Below are positions 24,103-33,208 of a stretch of DNA of 64,000 nt, piece after piece (positions within the stretch are counted from its first letter, which is position 1; every line of letters begins with the position of its first letter). The notes under the pieces were generated by a model. It was not told where the DNA came from. It saw only the letters and a program-made list of their open reading frames with translations, and searched no databases. Position numbers and translations under genes: made by a program. Origin of the DNA: Alcaligenaceae bacterium (GTDB lineage: Bacteria > Pseudomonadota > Gammaproteobacteria > Burkholderiales > Burkholderiaceae_B); assembly GCA_947378965.1 (NCBI GenBank), contig CANCMG010000004.1, forward strand, positions 42,324 through 106,323. The letters run 5' to 3'.

Positions 24103-24996
24103 ATGCGTCCCACTACCTTGTTGTTTTTGGTTGTACCGCCCCTGATGTGGGCCAGTAACGCCATTGTGGGCCGGATGGCCGCAGGGGCGATCCCCCCAAT
24201 CACCTTAAATTTCTTGCGCTGGGTCGTTGCGATTTTGGTGTTATTACCCTTTGTGTGGCAGCGATTAAAGCAAGACTGGCCCGTCGCCCGTCAATCTTGG
24301 GTGATCTTGGCTGCAACCGGGTTTTTAAGCACCACCACCTACAACGCCTTGCAGTATTTGGCGCTCACAACATCGAGTCCGATCAATATTGCGTTAATCA
24401 CCGCAGCGGGCCCGATTTTTACGCTGCTGATGGGACGTTCATTATTTCAGGCACCGATTAGCCGCGCAGCCACCGTTGGGGCTGTGGTGTCGATGCTTGG
24501 CGTGGCTTGGGTACTGATTCGAGGTGATGTGCTGAACGCGGCGCGAATTTCGTTCGTGCCTGGTGATTTGTTTATGTTGCTCGCCATCGCCTTGTGGGCG
24601 TTGTATACCTGGCTGCTGCGTAGCAGACCCGCTGAAATGTCCGGCTATAGCGTGTTGACGATGCAGATGGCCTGGGGTTTACTGTTTGCGGTGCCTATGG
24701 TTCTGGCAGAGTTGTATTGGGGCAGTTACGCTGCCATCGAATGGTCGCCCAAAATTTACGGCATGGTCGTGTATGTCGCCCTGGGCCCCGCGCTGCTGGC
24801 TTACCTTTGCTATCAACAAGCGGTTTTGCGAACAGGCTCGCAACTGCCGATGTTTTTCTTGAACCTGACTCCGGTATTCGCTGCGTTGATGTCTGTGATG
24901 TTGCTGGGCGAGTTTCCCGAGCTTTATCATGTTGTGGGGCTGGTGTTGATCGTGTTGGGAATTGTGCTGGCTAATCCCCCTAAAAAATCTGTTTGA
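24103..24996 (+). CDS. EamA/DMT family transporter
   Basis: A 297-aa inner-membrane protein with about ten hydrophobic segments arranged as two EamA repeats; the first shows ASNAIVGRMAAGAIPPITLNFLRW and the second the matching PVFAALMSVMLLGE. DMT transporters export or import small metabolites; the substrate cannot be read. The track begins 23 codons earlier, but the ATG at 24103 (MRPTTLLFLVV) gives the normal family N terminus. Confidence 0.88.
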   Translation: MRPTTLLFLVVPPLMWASNAIVGRMAAGAIPPITLNFLRWVVAILVLLPFVWQRLKQDWPVARQSWVILAATGFLSTTTYNALQYLALTTSSPINIALITAAGPIFTLLMGRSLFQAPISRAATVGAVVSMLGVAWVLIRGDVLNAARISFVPGDLFMLLAIALWALYTWLLRSRPAEMSGYSVLTMQMAWGLLFAVPMVLAELYWGSYAAIEWSPKIYGMVVYVALGPALLAYLCYQQAVLRTGSQLPMFFLNLTPVFAALMSVMLLGEFPELYHVVGLVLIVLGIVLANPPKKSV

Positions 24997-25029
24997 TATG
25001 TTGCAGTATTTTTGATCTTGAGGTGTTCG

Positions 25030-26106
25030 ATGCTGTCTTTGGTTCTTTTGTCTCTCAAGCGCCTCGTCGCTGGCGCTGCCCTCGGTTGTGCCTGCCTCAC
25101 TGCTGCGCTGCCTGCGCTCGCAAACGATGTACAAGGTAAATATCTCCCAACAGGCGCACAAACCAATCCTCCTTTTCCGTTTTTGCAAGGGGCGAACTTG
25201 GTCCAGGCCGACGGGGCCTGGCAGTTCTATCAACAGAACATGGGTCGTGCCATGTCAGAGTGGGCGCATACTGAGATCAATCAATCCGCAGGTACCACCC
25301 TGTTTTATCCTTTTTCTGGCCCAGACTTTGTGACCGCGGCGCACTTGTTTCCGCAGGCGACTCGTTTTGTGATGGTGGCGATGCAGGCTGCGGGTGAACC
25401 TGCGGTGTTAAGCAATATGTCGAGTACGCGCGCACAAAATTTTCAGACTAAATTTTTGCGCGAATGGATGAAGTTTAGCCGTCTGGCATTTTTTCGCACT
25501 GATGATTTAAATGAAGATTTACGCGACAAGCACGCGCAAATTGGTGTGACAACGATTTTGATTACCTTTGCGTTGTATATGGGTTATGACGTCCATGACG
25601 TCTATCCTATTACGCTTGACTCTAAAAGTGGGCAGTTTATACAAACAACGGGCGACTGGAAATCTGTGCGGCTGGTGATGAGCAAAGGTGGTAAGCCCGT
25701 GATGCTTGATTATGTCAGCCTTGATCTATCTGACTCTCACCTAAGTCAAACCGAGCCGATGCGAGCCTGGCTTGACCGCGAGTCGCGCAACCCCGTGCTG
25801 CTCAAAGCCGCTTCGCATCTGCTGCAAGAAACCTATTTTTCAGTGTTGCGCGATATCTTGGTGGCAAATGCAAAAATGGTTGTGCAAGACGAAACTGGCT
25901 TGAACTACACCTACTTGTCGCAGATTGGTCCGGTTAGTTTGTATGGTGGTTTTTTGTATCCACACGAACTGTTTAATCGTAAAAAGCAAGAGTCCTTAGC
26001 GCAAGCTTATAAAGATTCTAAAAATGTAAAGCCTTTGCCGTTTGCGTTTAGCTATAACAAAACGACCGAGCGTCGTAGCGTGCAAATTGTGCGACGCGCA
26101 GATTAG
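25030..26106 (+). CDS. Exported protein of unrecognised family
   Basis: A 358-aa protein with a signal peptide (MLSLVLLSLKRLVAGAALG, cleavage near PALAND). GAGG lies 6 nt before the ATG. The mature part is soluble, with the motif TLFYPFSGPDFVTAAHLFP near residue 95 and a TYFSVLRDIL segment later. I remember similar FYPFSGPDF proteins in several bacterial groups but cannot name a domain or activity. It follows the EamA gene by 33 nt and may be co-transcribed. Confidence 0.7.
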   Translation: MLSLVLLSLKRLVAGAALGCACLTAALPALANDVQGKYLPTGAQTNPPFPFLQGANLVQADGAWQFYQQNMGRAMSEWAHTEINQSAGTTLFYPFSGPDFVTAAHLFPQATRFVMVAMQAAGEPAVLSNMSSTRAQNFQTKFLREWMKFSRLAFFRTDDLNEDLRDKHAQIGVTTILITFALYMGYDVHDVYPITLDSKSGQFIQTTGDWKSVRLVMSKGGKPVMLDYVSLDLSDSHLSQTEPMRAWLDRESRNPVLLKAASHLLQETYFSVLRDILVANAKMVVQDETGLNYTYLSQIGPVSLYGGFLYPHELFNRKKQESLAQAYKDSKNVKPLPFAFSYNKTTERRSVQIVRRAD

Positions 26107-26263
26107 GCCCAACGTCTGGTGCTTTGGCATGACGTGAAGGTTGAATCAAACACGCAAGGTACTCGTTGGCTAATTGCACCTGCAAATGAGGTGTTTCAAC
26201 CGGGCTTGAAGCTTATGCGTTAGCGTTGACGGCGCAGGCTTAACGCTTAGGGTTGAACCAAGA

Positions 26264-26299
26264 AACCCCCGCTAAAGCTTAAGCTACGGCTTAGCGGTG
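26264..26299 (-). terminator. Probable terminator of the alpha/beta hydrolase gene
   Basis: CCGCTAA and TTAGCGG pair across a 15-nt loop. On the minus strand the hairpin is followed by GGGTTTCTT, a modest T-rich tail, and its first arm contains the hydrolase stop codon. It lies in the 184-nt gap between convergent genes; the rest of that gap shows nothing I recognise. Confidence 0.5.
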
Positions 26300-27193
26300 G
26301 GAGAATTCACCCTTGCGCGCAAAGGCGGCCACGCTAAAACTGCGTGTGGCGTCATTAAATCCTTTGGGATCATCTACAAATAAGGCATGCCCGGGTTTTT
26401 CCATGATGTTGACTGTGATCAACTCTGGCGGGCGCTTGGCGAGTAAGGCCGCGCCTTGCTCTTTTAACCACGGTCGTGCAATGTAAAGCACCGGTACGTT
26501 TTGTTTTTCAAGCGTTTCGCGCCAGTATTCACGAGGATATGGTTGGTTCATTAATTGGATGGCGATCGTGGGCGGTACGCGCATGGCCGAATCAAATACC
26601 GCTTGTGCAACTAAAGGTGGCGGGGGCTCGCGATAAATGTCTTTGCAAAAGGCGCTAAGGTAGGCTTCGCGTTTTTTTGGATCGTTCATGGTTTGCTGAA
26701 AATTTGATGAACGTCCCCCCGGTGGACGGCCTTCGCCCACAGAGTTATCGATCAGGATTAGGCCGCGCAAGCCCTTGGGTTTGTAATTGGCAAGGTAGTC
26801 GAGCGACTCAAGCACACCAAGTGACCAGCCGGCCAAAATAAAATTTTTGACTTTCGCTGCTTTCAAGAATTCGTCCAAATCCCGCATGCGTCTTTGAGGA
26901 GCGTGCGACAAGGTTGTGAGCGCAGAGAGCCCCTGTGAACGAGGATCAAAGGCCAAGACCCTAAATTTATCCGAGAGCGCGAGTAGTTGTTGTTCAAACA
27001 CGGCAGCGGGCATCACCCAGCCGGGGATGAAAACAAGCGTTTGTTCGCCCCTACCTGCCTCAAGATAATGTAGACGCACGCCGTCTGAGGAGGTGAAGTA
27101 ATGGTGGTGGATGGGGTTTGCCTGAGCCAGCCCAGTGAGGAGCAGGGCGAGCAGTAGGTAAACTTTGCTCGATAGCGTGGCAACACCGTTCAT
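26291..27193 (-). CDS. Alpha/beta hydrolase, exported
   Basis: A 300-aa alpha/beta-fold hydrolase. A signal peptide (VYLLLALLLTGLAQA) suggests a periplasmic location. The oxyanion region is FIPGWVM, the nucleophile elbow is GWSLG (Ser), and the likely catalytic His is in KPGHALFVDDP. The track adds 99 codons upstream that overlap the divergent gene; the ATG at 27193 has AGGGA seven nt upstream. Substrate unknown; esterase or lactonase activity is likely. Confidence 0.85.
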   Translation of the reverse strand: MNGVATLSSKVYLLLALLLTGLAQANPIHHHYFTSSDGVRLHYLEAGRGEQTLVFIPGWVMPAAVFEQQLLALSDKFRVLAFDPRSQGLSALTTLSHAPQRRMRDLDEFLKAAKVKNFILAGWSLGVLESLDYLANYKPKGLRGLILIDNSVGEGRPPGGRSSNFQQTMNDPKKREAYLSAFCKDIYREPPPPLVAQAVFDSAMRVPPTIAIQLMNQPYPREYWRETLEKQNVPVLYIARPWLKEQGAALLAKRPPELITVNIMEKPGHALFVDDPKGFNDATRSFSVAAFARKGEFSHR

Positions 27194-27358
27194 CTTCTTG
27201 TCCCTGTGAAGCGTCATCTCTCTGTACAAGGCAACAAAGCGGTGCGTGGAGCGCAAGCGCCTTGGTTGCGTAATGGCTAACAGTAGACTGTATGATAGTG
27301 CACGACAAGATCGGCGAGGTTGCCTCTGAGGGCCCTCAAAAAAATAAAAGAGAATTGC

Positions 27359-28153
27359 ATGATAGACGTCAGTGGCAAGACCAAACTTTACGGCATTGTG
27401 GCCGATCCGATTGGGCAGGTGAAAGCCCCCGAAATGATGCGCAAGGTGTTTGAGCAGCGCGGCATTGATGGCGTGCTGATGCCCATGCATGTTGCGCCTA
27501 AAGACTTACCCGCTTTTACGCAAGCTTTGCGAGGTATCCAGAACTTTGGCGGCATGGTCGTCACGGTGCCGCACAAAACGACAATTGGCGTGCTGTGTGA
27601 TGAGATCACCGCTGCGGCGCGCACGGTTGGGGCAGTCAATATCGTGCGACGTGAAGCGGATGGGCGCTTGTTTGGAGATATCTTGGATGGCCGCGGTTTT
27701 GTAGCGGGCTTGCGATTGCATGACATCGAACCCAAGGGTAAAAAAATCTTGTTGGTGGGGGCGGGTGGGGCAGCGAACGCCATCGCTTTCGCGCTGGCTG
27801 AGGCCGGTGCTACGCAATTGGCGGTCTATAACCGCTCAGCCGATAAAGTGCGCGCCATGTTTGCGCGGTTGGCTCCTGTCTATCCGCAAGTTGAACTGGT
27901 GTTAGGAACACGCGATCCGCAAGGGTACGACTTGGTGGTCAATGCAACCTCTTTAGGGATGGCGAGCGCAGATCCTTTGCCGCTTGATGCCAATTTATTG
28001 AGCGCAGAACAAACGGTAGCCGAGATCATCATGGCCCCCGCGCTGACGCCGCTGCTGGCCGCGGCACAGGCGAAAGGCTGTCGTATTCAGTATGGTGCGC
28101 CCATGCTGGCGTCTCAGATCGAATTGATGGCCGATTTTATGGGGGCTAAATAA
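27359..28153 (+). CDS. Shikimate dehydrogenase-like oxidoreductase (AroE family)
   Basis: A 264-aa NAD(P)-dependent dehydrogenase of the AroE/quinate-shikimate group. The N-terminal substrate domain contains VVTVPHKTTIG (catalytic Lys); the Rossmann fold shows VGAGGAANAIAFALAEAG, and the end has PMLASQIELMADF. It overlaps a GMC oxidoreductase by TAATG, so the pair is coupled. That context suggests a catabolic shikimate- or quinate-like substrate rather than the biosynthetic aroE, but this is inference. Confidence 0.85.
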   Translation: MIDVSGKTKLYGIVADPIGQVKAPEMMRKVFEQRGIDGVLMPMHVAPKDLPAFTQALRGIQNFGGMVVTVPHKTTIGVLCDEITAAARTVGAVNIVRREADGRLFGDILDGRGFVAGLRLHDIEPKGKKILLVGAGGAANAIAFALAEAGATQLAVYNRSADKVRAMFARLAPVYPQVELVLGTRDPQGYDLVVNATSLGMASADPLPLDANLLSAEQTVAEIIMAPALTPLLAAAQAKGCRIQYGAPMLASQIELMADFMGAK

Positions 28154-29751
28154 TGCAAACTTACGATTACGTCATTGTTGGCGGTGGCACCGCTGCCTGT
28201 ATTTTGGCCAATCGTTTAACTGCTGATGGCCGTCATACTGTGTTGATGCTTGAAGCCGGTGGTGAGCCTAAAAGTATGTGGATCAATATCCCGGCTGGGT
28301 TTACTAAGCTGCTCAATGATCCCGCCTATAACTGGCGCTTTGAGACTCAACCTGAAAAAAATACCTATGATCGTACGATTGCCATCCCTCGCGGCAAGGG
28401 GCTGGGCGGGTCAAGCTTAATCAATGGCATGATCTACGTGCATGGCCAGCGCGAAGATTACGATCATTGGGCAGCTTTGGGGGCGACCGGTTGGTCATCC
28501 AAAGAGCTGATGCCTTACTTTGCGAAGCTTGAAACCTACCTGAAGGGTGATACGCAGCGAGGCAAAAGCGGCCCCATGCATATTCATCAAGTGACCGAGC
28601 GTTATCCGTTGGTCGATGCGTTATTGAAAGCTGCGGTTCAAGATGGACAGCCTTTGAATGAAGACTACAACGGTAAAGGCCAAGAAGGTTTTGGCTATTA
28701 TCAGGTCGAACAAAAAGAGGGCAGACGCTGGAGCGCGTATGACGGCTATTTAAAACCCGTTCGACACAGAAAAAATCTAACGGTTCATACCCGCGCTCAC
28801 GTGACGAAAGTGAACGTTGAAGCAGGGGTGTGTACCGGTGTGACGTATCAACAAAAAGGTGAAGTCTTTACGGTGCGTGCTGCGCGCGAGGTCATTATGT
28901 CGGCCGGCGCGGTACAAACGCCTCAGATTCTTGAGTTGTCGGGCATCGGCGACCCAGCGCTTTTGCAACGGTTTGACATCCCGGTGGTACATGCGGCTAA
29001 GCGTGTAGGTGAAAACTACATCGATCATTACGCGACGCGTATGAATTGGCGTGTCAAAAATACGCAGACGCTCAACGAACTGGCACAAGGCTGGCGTGTG
29101 GGCCTTGCCGTGTTGCAATATTTTGCGACACGCAAAGGGATTTTATCGTTGGGTACGGGCTTAGCCCACGGCTTTGTGAAAACACGTGCTGCGTTGCCAA
29201 CACCTGATGTGCAATATTTTTTCATGCATGCGACCTATGCCAATGCTGCCATTCGTAAATTGGATAATTTTCCGGGCATGACGATGGCGGTGTCGGGGTT
29301 GCGCCCAACGTCGCAAGGCAGTATCCATATCCAGTCTAAGGATCCTCTAGTTGGGCCCGCGATTAAACCGAACTTTTTAGCCAATACCGAAGATCAGCAG
29401 GCGCTTATTGAAGGTATGAAAATCGCCCGACGTATTGTTGAACGCCCGGCGTTGTCCAACTACATTGAGTCTGAAATGAGTCCAGGCGCTCGTGTTTTAA
29501 CTGACGAACAATGGTTGCATTTCGCGCGCGACAATGGTCAAACGACATATCACCCCATCGCTACCTGCCGGATGGGTTCTGATGATGAGGCGGTGGTCGA
29601 TACTCGCCTGCGCTTTAAGGGTTTGCGTGGCTTGCGTGTGGTAGATGCCTCGGTCTTCAGGGCGATGGTGTCGGGCAATACTCAGGCGGCTGTGATGATG
29701 GTGGCAGAACGTGGCGCAGACTTGATACTTGAAGATGCGGCGAAGCATTAG
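28153..29751 (+). CDS. GMC family FAD-dependent oxidoreductase
   Basis: A 532-aa flavoprotein of the glucose-methanol-choline family. The FAD-binding GGGTAACILANRLTADG is at the N terminus, the GMC signature GKGLGGSSLINGMIYVHG near residue 80, and the active-site His region in YHPIATCRMG with VSGNTQAAVMMVAERG near the end. It oxidises an alcohol group; no signal peptide, so cytoplasmic. It is coupled to the AroE-like gene by a one-nt overlap, so both may act on one polyol or cyclic alcohol. Confidence 0.9.
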   Translation: MQTYDYVIVGGGTAACILANRLTADGRHTVLMLEAGGEPKSMWINIPAGFTKLLNDPAYNWRFETQPEKNTYDRTIAIPRGKGLGGSSLINGMIYVHGQREDYDHWAALGATGWSSKELMPYFAKLETYLKGDTQRGKSGPMHIHQVTERYPLVDALLKAAVQDGQPLNEDYNGKGQEGFGYYQVEQKEGRRWSAYDGYLKPVRHRKNLTVHTRAHVTKVNVEAGVCTGVTYQQKGEVFTVRAAREVIMSAGAVQTPQILELSGIGDPALLQRFDIPVVHAAKRVGENYIDHYATRMNWRVKNTQTLNELAQGWRVGLAVLQYFATRKGILSLGTGLAHGFVKTRAALPTPDVQYFFMHATYANAAIRKLDNFPGMTMAVSGLRPTSQGSIHIQSKDPLVGPAIKPNFLANTEDQQALIEGMKIARRIVERPALSNYIESEMSPGARVLTDEQWLHFARDNGQTTYHPIATCRMGSDDEAVVDTRLRFKGLRGLRVVDASVFRAMVSGNTQAAVMMVAERGADLILEDAAKH

Positions 29752-29802
29752 GGCGCCACAACGAGAGCGTGCGCGATTATTTCTAAACGCATCGAAAAAC
29801 TA

Positions 29803-29879
29803 AGATCCAAGATCACAGATCACAGATCACAGATCACAGATCAAAGATCCAAGGTCACAGATCAAAGACCAAAGATCTT
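29803..29879. repeat. Heptanucleotide tandem repeat (AGATCAC)n
   Basis: Eleven consecutive 7-bp units of AGATCAC and close variants (AGATCCA, AGATCAA, AGGTCAC) fill most of the gap between the convergent GMC oxidoreductase and glpD genes. The right end runs into the 14-nt palindrome CCAAAGATCTTTGG at 29869-29882, which could form a terminator-like hairpin for glpD. Confidence 0.9.
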
Positions 29880-29888
29880 TGGCTAGCG

Positions 29889-31628
29889 CTAGGCAGGTAA
29901 AGTGAGATATTGCAGAGCTAATTTTTTAAAGGCTTCGACACCGGGGTCTTTGTTTGGCAATTCTTGCACAATGATCTTGCCCACACTGTCGGCGAGTGAG
30001 TAGGCAAGCTTCGCATCTAAAAATAGCAAACGCGAGCGTCGCGCAAGCACATCTTCGACTGTGCGCGCGTATTCATGGCGTACGGCAAAGCGCACCATGG
30101 CTTCGGTGAGGCCGCCCCCTAGGGCGCGTTCGGCGCCAGGTAACTGAGTGACCTCCTCTGCCTCGTCGCCATAAGCTTTTATGCCGGGGGCTTCGTACAT
30201 GGGGTGATCGACCTTGCGACCCGTTTGTGCACCGACTAAGGTTAGGTTGGCTGTGAAGCAGGCTTGGCGCTCGGGTAAAAGTTTGGCGTCCACACAGTGC
30301 TTCAGCACGTCTTGCGCCATGGCACGATAGGTGGTCCATTTTCCACCCGTCACGGTCACCATCTTGCTTTTGCTGATGAGCACAGTGTGTTCGCGACTGA
30401 TGGCCTTGGTGTTGCCGTGTTCATCTTTCGGTGGTTTGACCAAGGGTCGTAGCCCAACCCAAATACTTTTAATATCTGCGCGCGTGGGTGCACGGGTTAA
30501 GTAGCGGGCCGACTCGCGCAAAATAAATTCGAGTTCTTCTGCATAAGGGTCTGGTTCACGACTTAAATCGTGGCGTGGCGTATCGGTGGTGCCGATAATG
30601 ACTTTACCTAGCCAAGGCACTGCAAATAGTACGCGCCCATCTGAGGTGTGCGGCACAATGATGGCGTGCTCGCCTGCTAAAAATTCACGATCAACGACGA
30701 CGTGCACTCCTTGGCTGGGTGCGACCATCGCCACGCTTTGAATACTCGCCGCGGCGTCATCTTTTTGTCGTAGCGCATCGACCCAGACTCCGGCGGCATT
30801 GACAACGCAGTTGGCTTTAATTGGGTAGATTTGTTGAGTTTCGTGGTCTTGTGCAAGTAAGCCCGTGATTTGACCCTTGTGATCTTGTGCAGATGAGCCG
30901 GTGCCTGGACCACCGCTGTGTGTCAGTTCTAGTGCGCTGCAATAGTTAATCAGTAAGGCACCGCGCTGTGCGGCGGTGCGTGCCAGTGCTAAGGCCAGGC
31001 GCGCATCGTCAAATTGGCCATCCCAGTATTTGACTGAACCTTTTAAGCCTTTAGTATGAAGATTAGGAACGTGTTTGAGCGTCTCGTGTGCACCCCAAAA
31101 ACGGGTGCGGCCTAAACTGCGTTTTCCTGAGAGCGCATCGTACAACAGCAAACCCGCACCATAAAACGGGATCTCCCAAAACTTGTAACAAGGCAAAATA
31201 AAGGCAAGCGGTTGTGCTAAGTGCGCCGCGTTATGCAATAAGGTTGTGCGTTCGTGCAAGGCTTCGTAGACTAAGGACACGTTGCCTTGGGCAAGATAAC
31301 GTACTCCGCCATGCACAAGCTTGGTTGACCTTGACGAGGTGCCTTTAGCAAAATCGGTGGCGTCAAGCAGCACGACAGAGTAACCACGCGAGGCCGCATC
31401 AAGCGCTAAACCTAAGCCCGTGGCACCGCCTCCAATAATGGCAAGATCGTAGGTTTTGTCTTCAGTCAGACGCGCGAGCAGTTGTGTGCGCTCAGTCAGA
31501 AGGGGGGTGCGTGATGCTTGGTCGGTATGCAGTGGTGTTCGTGAGGCTCGATCAAGCTCAAGTGGTTTTCGTGATGCTGGATCGGCCTGAAGCGATACCT
31601 GTGGTGCTTGTTGGGCCTTGGGTGTCAT
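29889..31628 (-). CDS. glpD: Glycerol-3-phosphate dehydrogenase (aerobic, FAD)
   Basis: A 579-aa membrane-associated flavoenzyme oxidising sn-glycerol 3-phosphate to dihydroxyacetone phosphate and passing electrons to quinone. The FAD motif is IIGGGATGLGLALDAASRG, followed by GTSSRSTKLVHGGVRYLAQG. An N-terminal extension of about 45 residues contains three 10-aa repeats (DxASRxPLxT), not typical of the family. The start is ATG at 31628, overlapping the glpK stop as TGATG; the track's codon is a TTG three nt earlier. It is the last gene of the sulfatase/ABC operon. Confidence 0.95.
   Translation of the reverse strand: MTPKAQQAPQVSLQADPASRKPLELDRASRTPLHTDQASRTPLLTERTQLLARLTEDKTYDLAIIGGGATGLGLALDAASRGYSVVLLDATDFAKGTSSRSTKLVHGGVRYLAQGNVSLVYEALHERTTLLHNAAHLAQPLAFILPCYKFWEIPFYGAGLLLYDALSGKRSLGRTRFWGAHETLKHVPNLHTKGLKGSVKYWDGQFDDARLALALARTAAQRGALLINYCSALELTHSGGPGTGSSAQDHKGQITGLLAQDHETQQIYPIKANCVVNAAGVWVDALRQKDDAAASIQSVAMVAPSQGVHVVVDREFLAGEHAIIVPHTSDGRVLFAVPWLGKVIIGTTDTPRHDLSREPDPYAEELEFILRESARYLTRAPTRADIKSIWVGLRPLVKPPKDEHGNTKAISREHTVLISKSKMVTVTGGKWTTYRAMAQDVLKHCVDAKLLPERQACFTANLTLVGAQTGRKVDHPMYEAPGIKAYGDEAEEVTQLPGAERALGGGLTEAMVRFAVRHEYARTVEDVLARRSRLLFLDAKLAYSLADSVGKIIVQELPNKDPGVEAFKKLALQYLTLPA
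31494..31583 (-). repeat. 30-bp in-frame tandem repeat at the glpD 5' end
   Basis: Three 30-bp units encode DPASRKPLEL, DRASRTPLHT and DQASRTPLLT directly before the catalytic domain of GlpD. They extend the N terminus without disturbing the FAD-binding fold, and look like recent in-frame duplication. Confidence 0.8.
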
Positions 31629-33190
31629 CAATTTGCCCAGCCTTTCGCGCGCTCAAGCGCTTGATGCCATCTTGCCAGTTTTGCTTGACGCGCTGCCGCA
31701 GCCATCGCAGGCTCGAATCTGCGATCGACCGACCATTGCGTGGCAATGTCTTTGGTGCTTGACCATAAGCCAACTGCAAGGCCCGCCAGATAGGCAGCAC
31801 CGAGCGCCGTGGTTTCGGTGACGTTGGGGCGCACCACCGGTACTCCTAGAAAATCTGCCTGTATTTGCATCAGCAGATCATTGTTTGAGGCGCCGCCGTC
31901 TACCCGTAATTCGGCCAGGGCGATGCCAGAGTCTTTTGCCATTGCGGCAAAGACATCGGCCACCTGAAGGGCAATCGCTTCAAGCGCTGCCCGCGCGATA
32001 TGGGCTTTGGTGGTGCCTCGAGTCATACCGATTAGCGTGCCACGGGCATTGCCGTCCCAGATCGGTGCACCTAGGCCTGTAAAGGCCGGCACCAAGTAGG
32101 TGTCAGCGACATCAGGCACGCTGGCGGCGAGTGCCTCGACTTCGGCTGCTGACGAGATAATATTTAAACCGTCGCGTAGCCACTGAATCGTGGCCCCACC
32201 CATAAAGACCGAGGCTTCGAGGCAGTAGGTGGTGGCGAGCGCCCCAGAGTGCTGAGCGCTTTTGGCTTGGCTTGCGTCGGTTTGTTGTGACTGGGCGGGT
32301 GGCGTTGCTGAAGCCTCGAGGCGTTGCCAGCCCACGGTGGTAAGTAATTTGTTTTGGCTGACCACCGGTTGATGCCCAGTATTGAGCAGCATGAAGCAGC
32401 CAGTGCCATAGGTATTCTTGGCCATACCAGGTTCAAAACAGGCTTGGCCGAAGGTTGCCGCCTGTTGATCACCAATCATTGAGGCGATCGGGATGGCACG
32501 TCCAAAGAGGCTTGGATCGGTGTGCGCCACGATGCCAGAACTAGGTACCACGGTCGGTAAGACCGAGCGCGGAATCCTGAGTAAGGCAAGTAGTTCGTCA
32601 TCCCAGGCGAGGGTGTGTAAATTGAACAGGAGCGTGCGCGAGGCATTGCTCGGGTCGGTGATATGCGCTTGGCCCTTCGTCAGGTTCCAGACTAGCCAAC
32701 TGTCGATGGTGCCGAAGGCCAGCTCACCACGTTCGGCGCGGGTACGCGCGCCTGGGATATTATCGAGTAGCCAGGCCAGTTTGGTGCCTGAAAAATAAGC
32801 GTCTAAGACTAAACCGGTTTTGTCTTGGATGAACGCCTGATGCCCTTGTTGCCGTAAGGCGTCGCAGTGTTCAACCGTACGACGGTCTTGCCAAACAATC
32901 GCGTTGGCAAGCGGCAGGCCGGTTGTACGATCCCATAACACGGTGGTTTCGCGTTGATTGGTGATGGCGATTGCCGCGACGCTGTCAGTCGCTCCGGCAG
33001 GAGTCAGTACGTCTTTGAGCACTCGCAGCTGTGTTTGCCAGATTTCAAGGGCGTCATGTTCAACCCAGCCCGGCTGTGGAAAAATTTGTTTGAATTCGCT
33101 TTGAGCGGTGCGCACGCTGTGGCCTTGCGCATTAAACAAAATCGCGCGAGAGCTTGTGGTGCCTTGATCGAGTGCGAGGATGTGGGTCAT
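31628..33190 (-). CDS. glpK: Glycerol kinase
   Basis: A 520-aa FGGY kinase that phosphorylates glycerol to sn-glycerol 3-phosphate. The start [15 protein letters not shown] holds the phosphate-binding loop; [15 protein letters not shown] and [12 protein letters not shown] are characteristic. There is a low-complexity insertion (about residues 278-308, [17 protein letters not shown]) not usual in GlpK. It lies 18 nt downstream of the FGE gene and overlaps glpD (TGATG). Being inside a sulfatase operon, it probably takes the glycerol released there. Confidence 0.95.
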   Translation of the reverse strand: MTHILALDQGTTSSRAILFNAQGHSVRTAQSEFKQIFPQPGWVEHDALEIWQTQLRVLKDVLTPAGATDSVAAIAITNQRETTVLWDRTTGLPLANAIVWQDRRTVEHCDALRQQGHQAFIQDKTGLVLDAYFSGTKLAWLLDNIPGARTRAERGELAFGTIDSWLVWNLTKGQAHITDPSNASRTLLFNLHTLAWDDELLALLRIPRSVLPTVVPSSGIVAHTDPSLFGRAIPIASMIGDQQAATFGQACFEPGMAKNTYGTGCFMLLNTGHQPVVSQNKLLTTVGWQRLEASATPPAQSQQTDASQAKSAQHSGALATTYCLEASVFMGGATIQWLRDGLNIISSAAEVEALAASVPDVADTYLVPAFTGLGAPIWDGNARGTLIGMTRGTTKAHIARAALEAIALQVADVFAAMAKDSGIALAELRVDGGASNNDLLMQIQADFLGVPVVRPNVTETTALGAAYLAGLAVGLWSSTKDIATQWSVDRRFEPAMAAAARQAKLARWHQALERAKGWAN

Positions 33191-33208
33191 AGATCGTATC
33201 TGTTGTAA

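Noticed and set aside
24679-25233. 184-aa minus-strand ORF over the EamA gene end
   Set aside because: It is antisense to two well-supported genes and has low-complexity, Gln/His-rich composition typical of a shadow.
27266-27296. TTGCGT...TATGAT as a promoter of the AroE-like gene
   Set aside because: The 19-bp spacing is poor and there is no supporting context, so it was not listed as a feature.
27359-28153. Housekeeping aroE
   Set aside because: The overlap with a GMC oxidoreductase and the opening VADPIGQVKAPEMM point to a catabolic relative; no gene symbol was given.
29869-29882. CCAAAGATCTTTGG palindrome as an insertion-sequence end or att site
   Set aside because: No transposase, integrase or second matching end was found; it is at the edge of the heptamer array.
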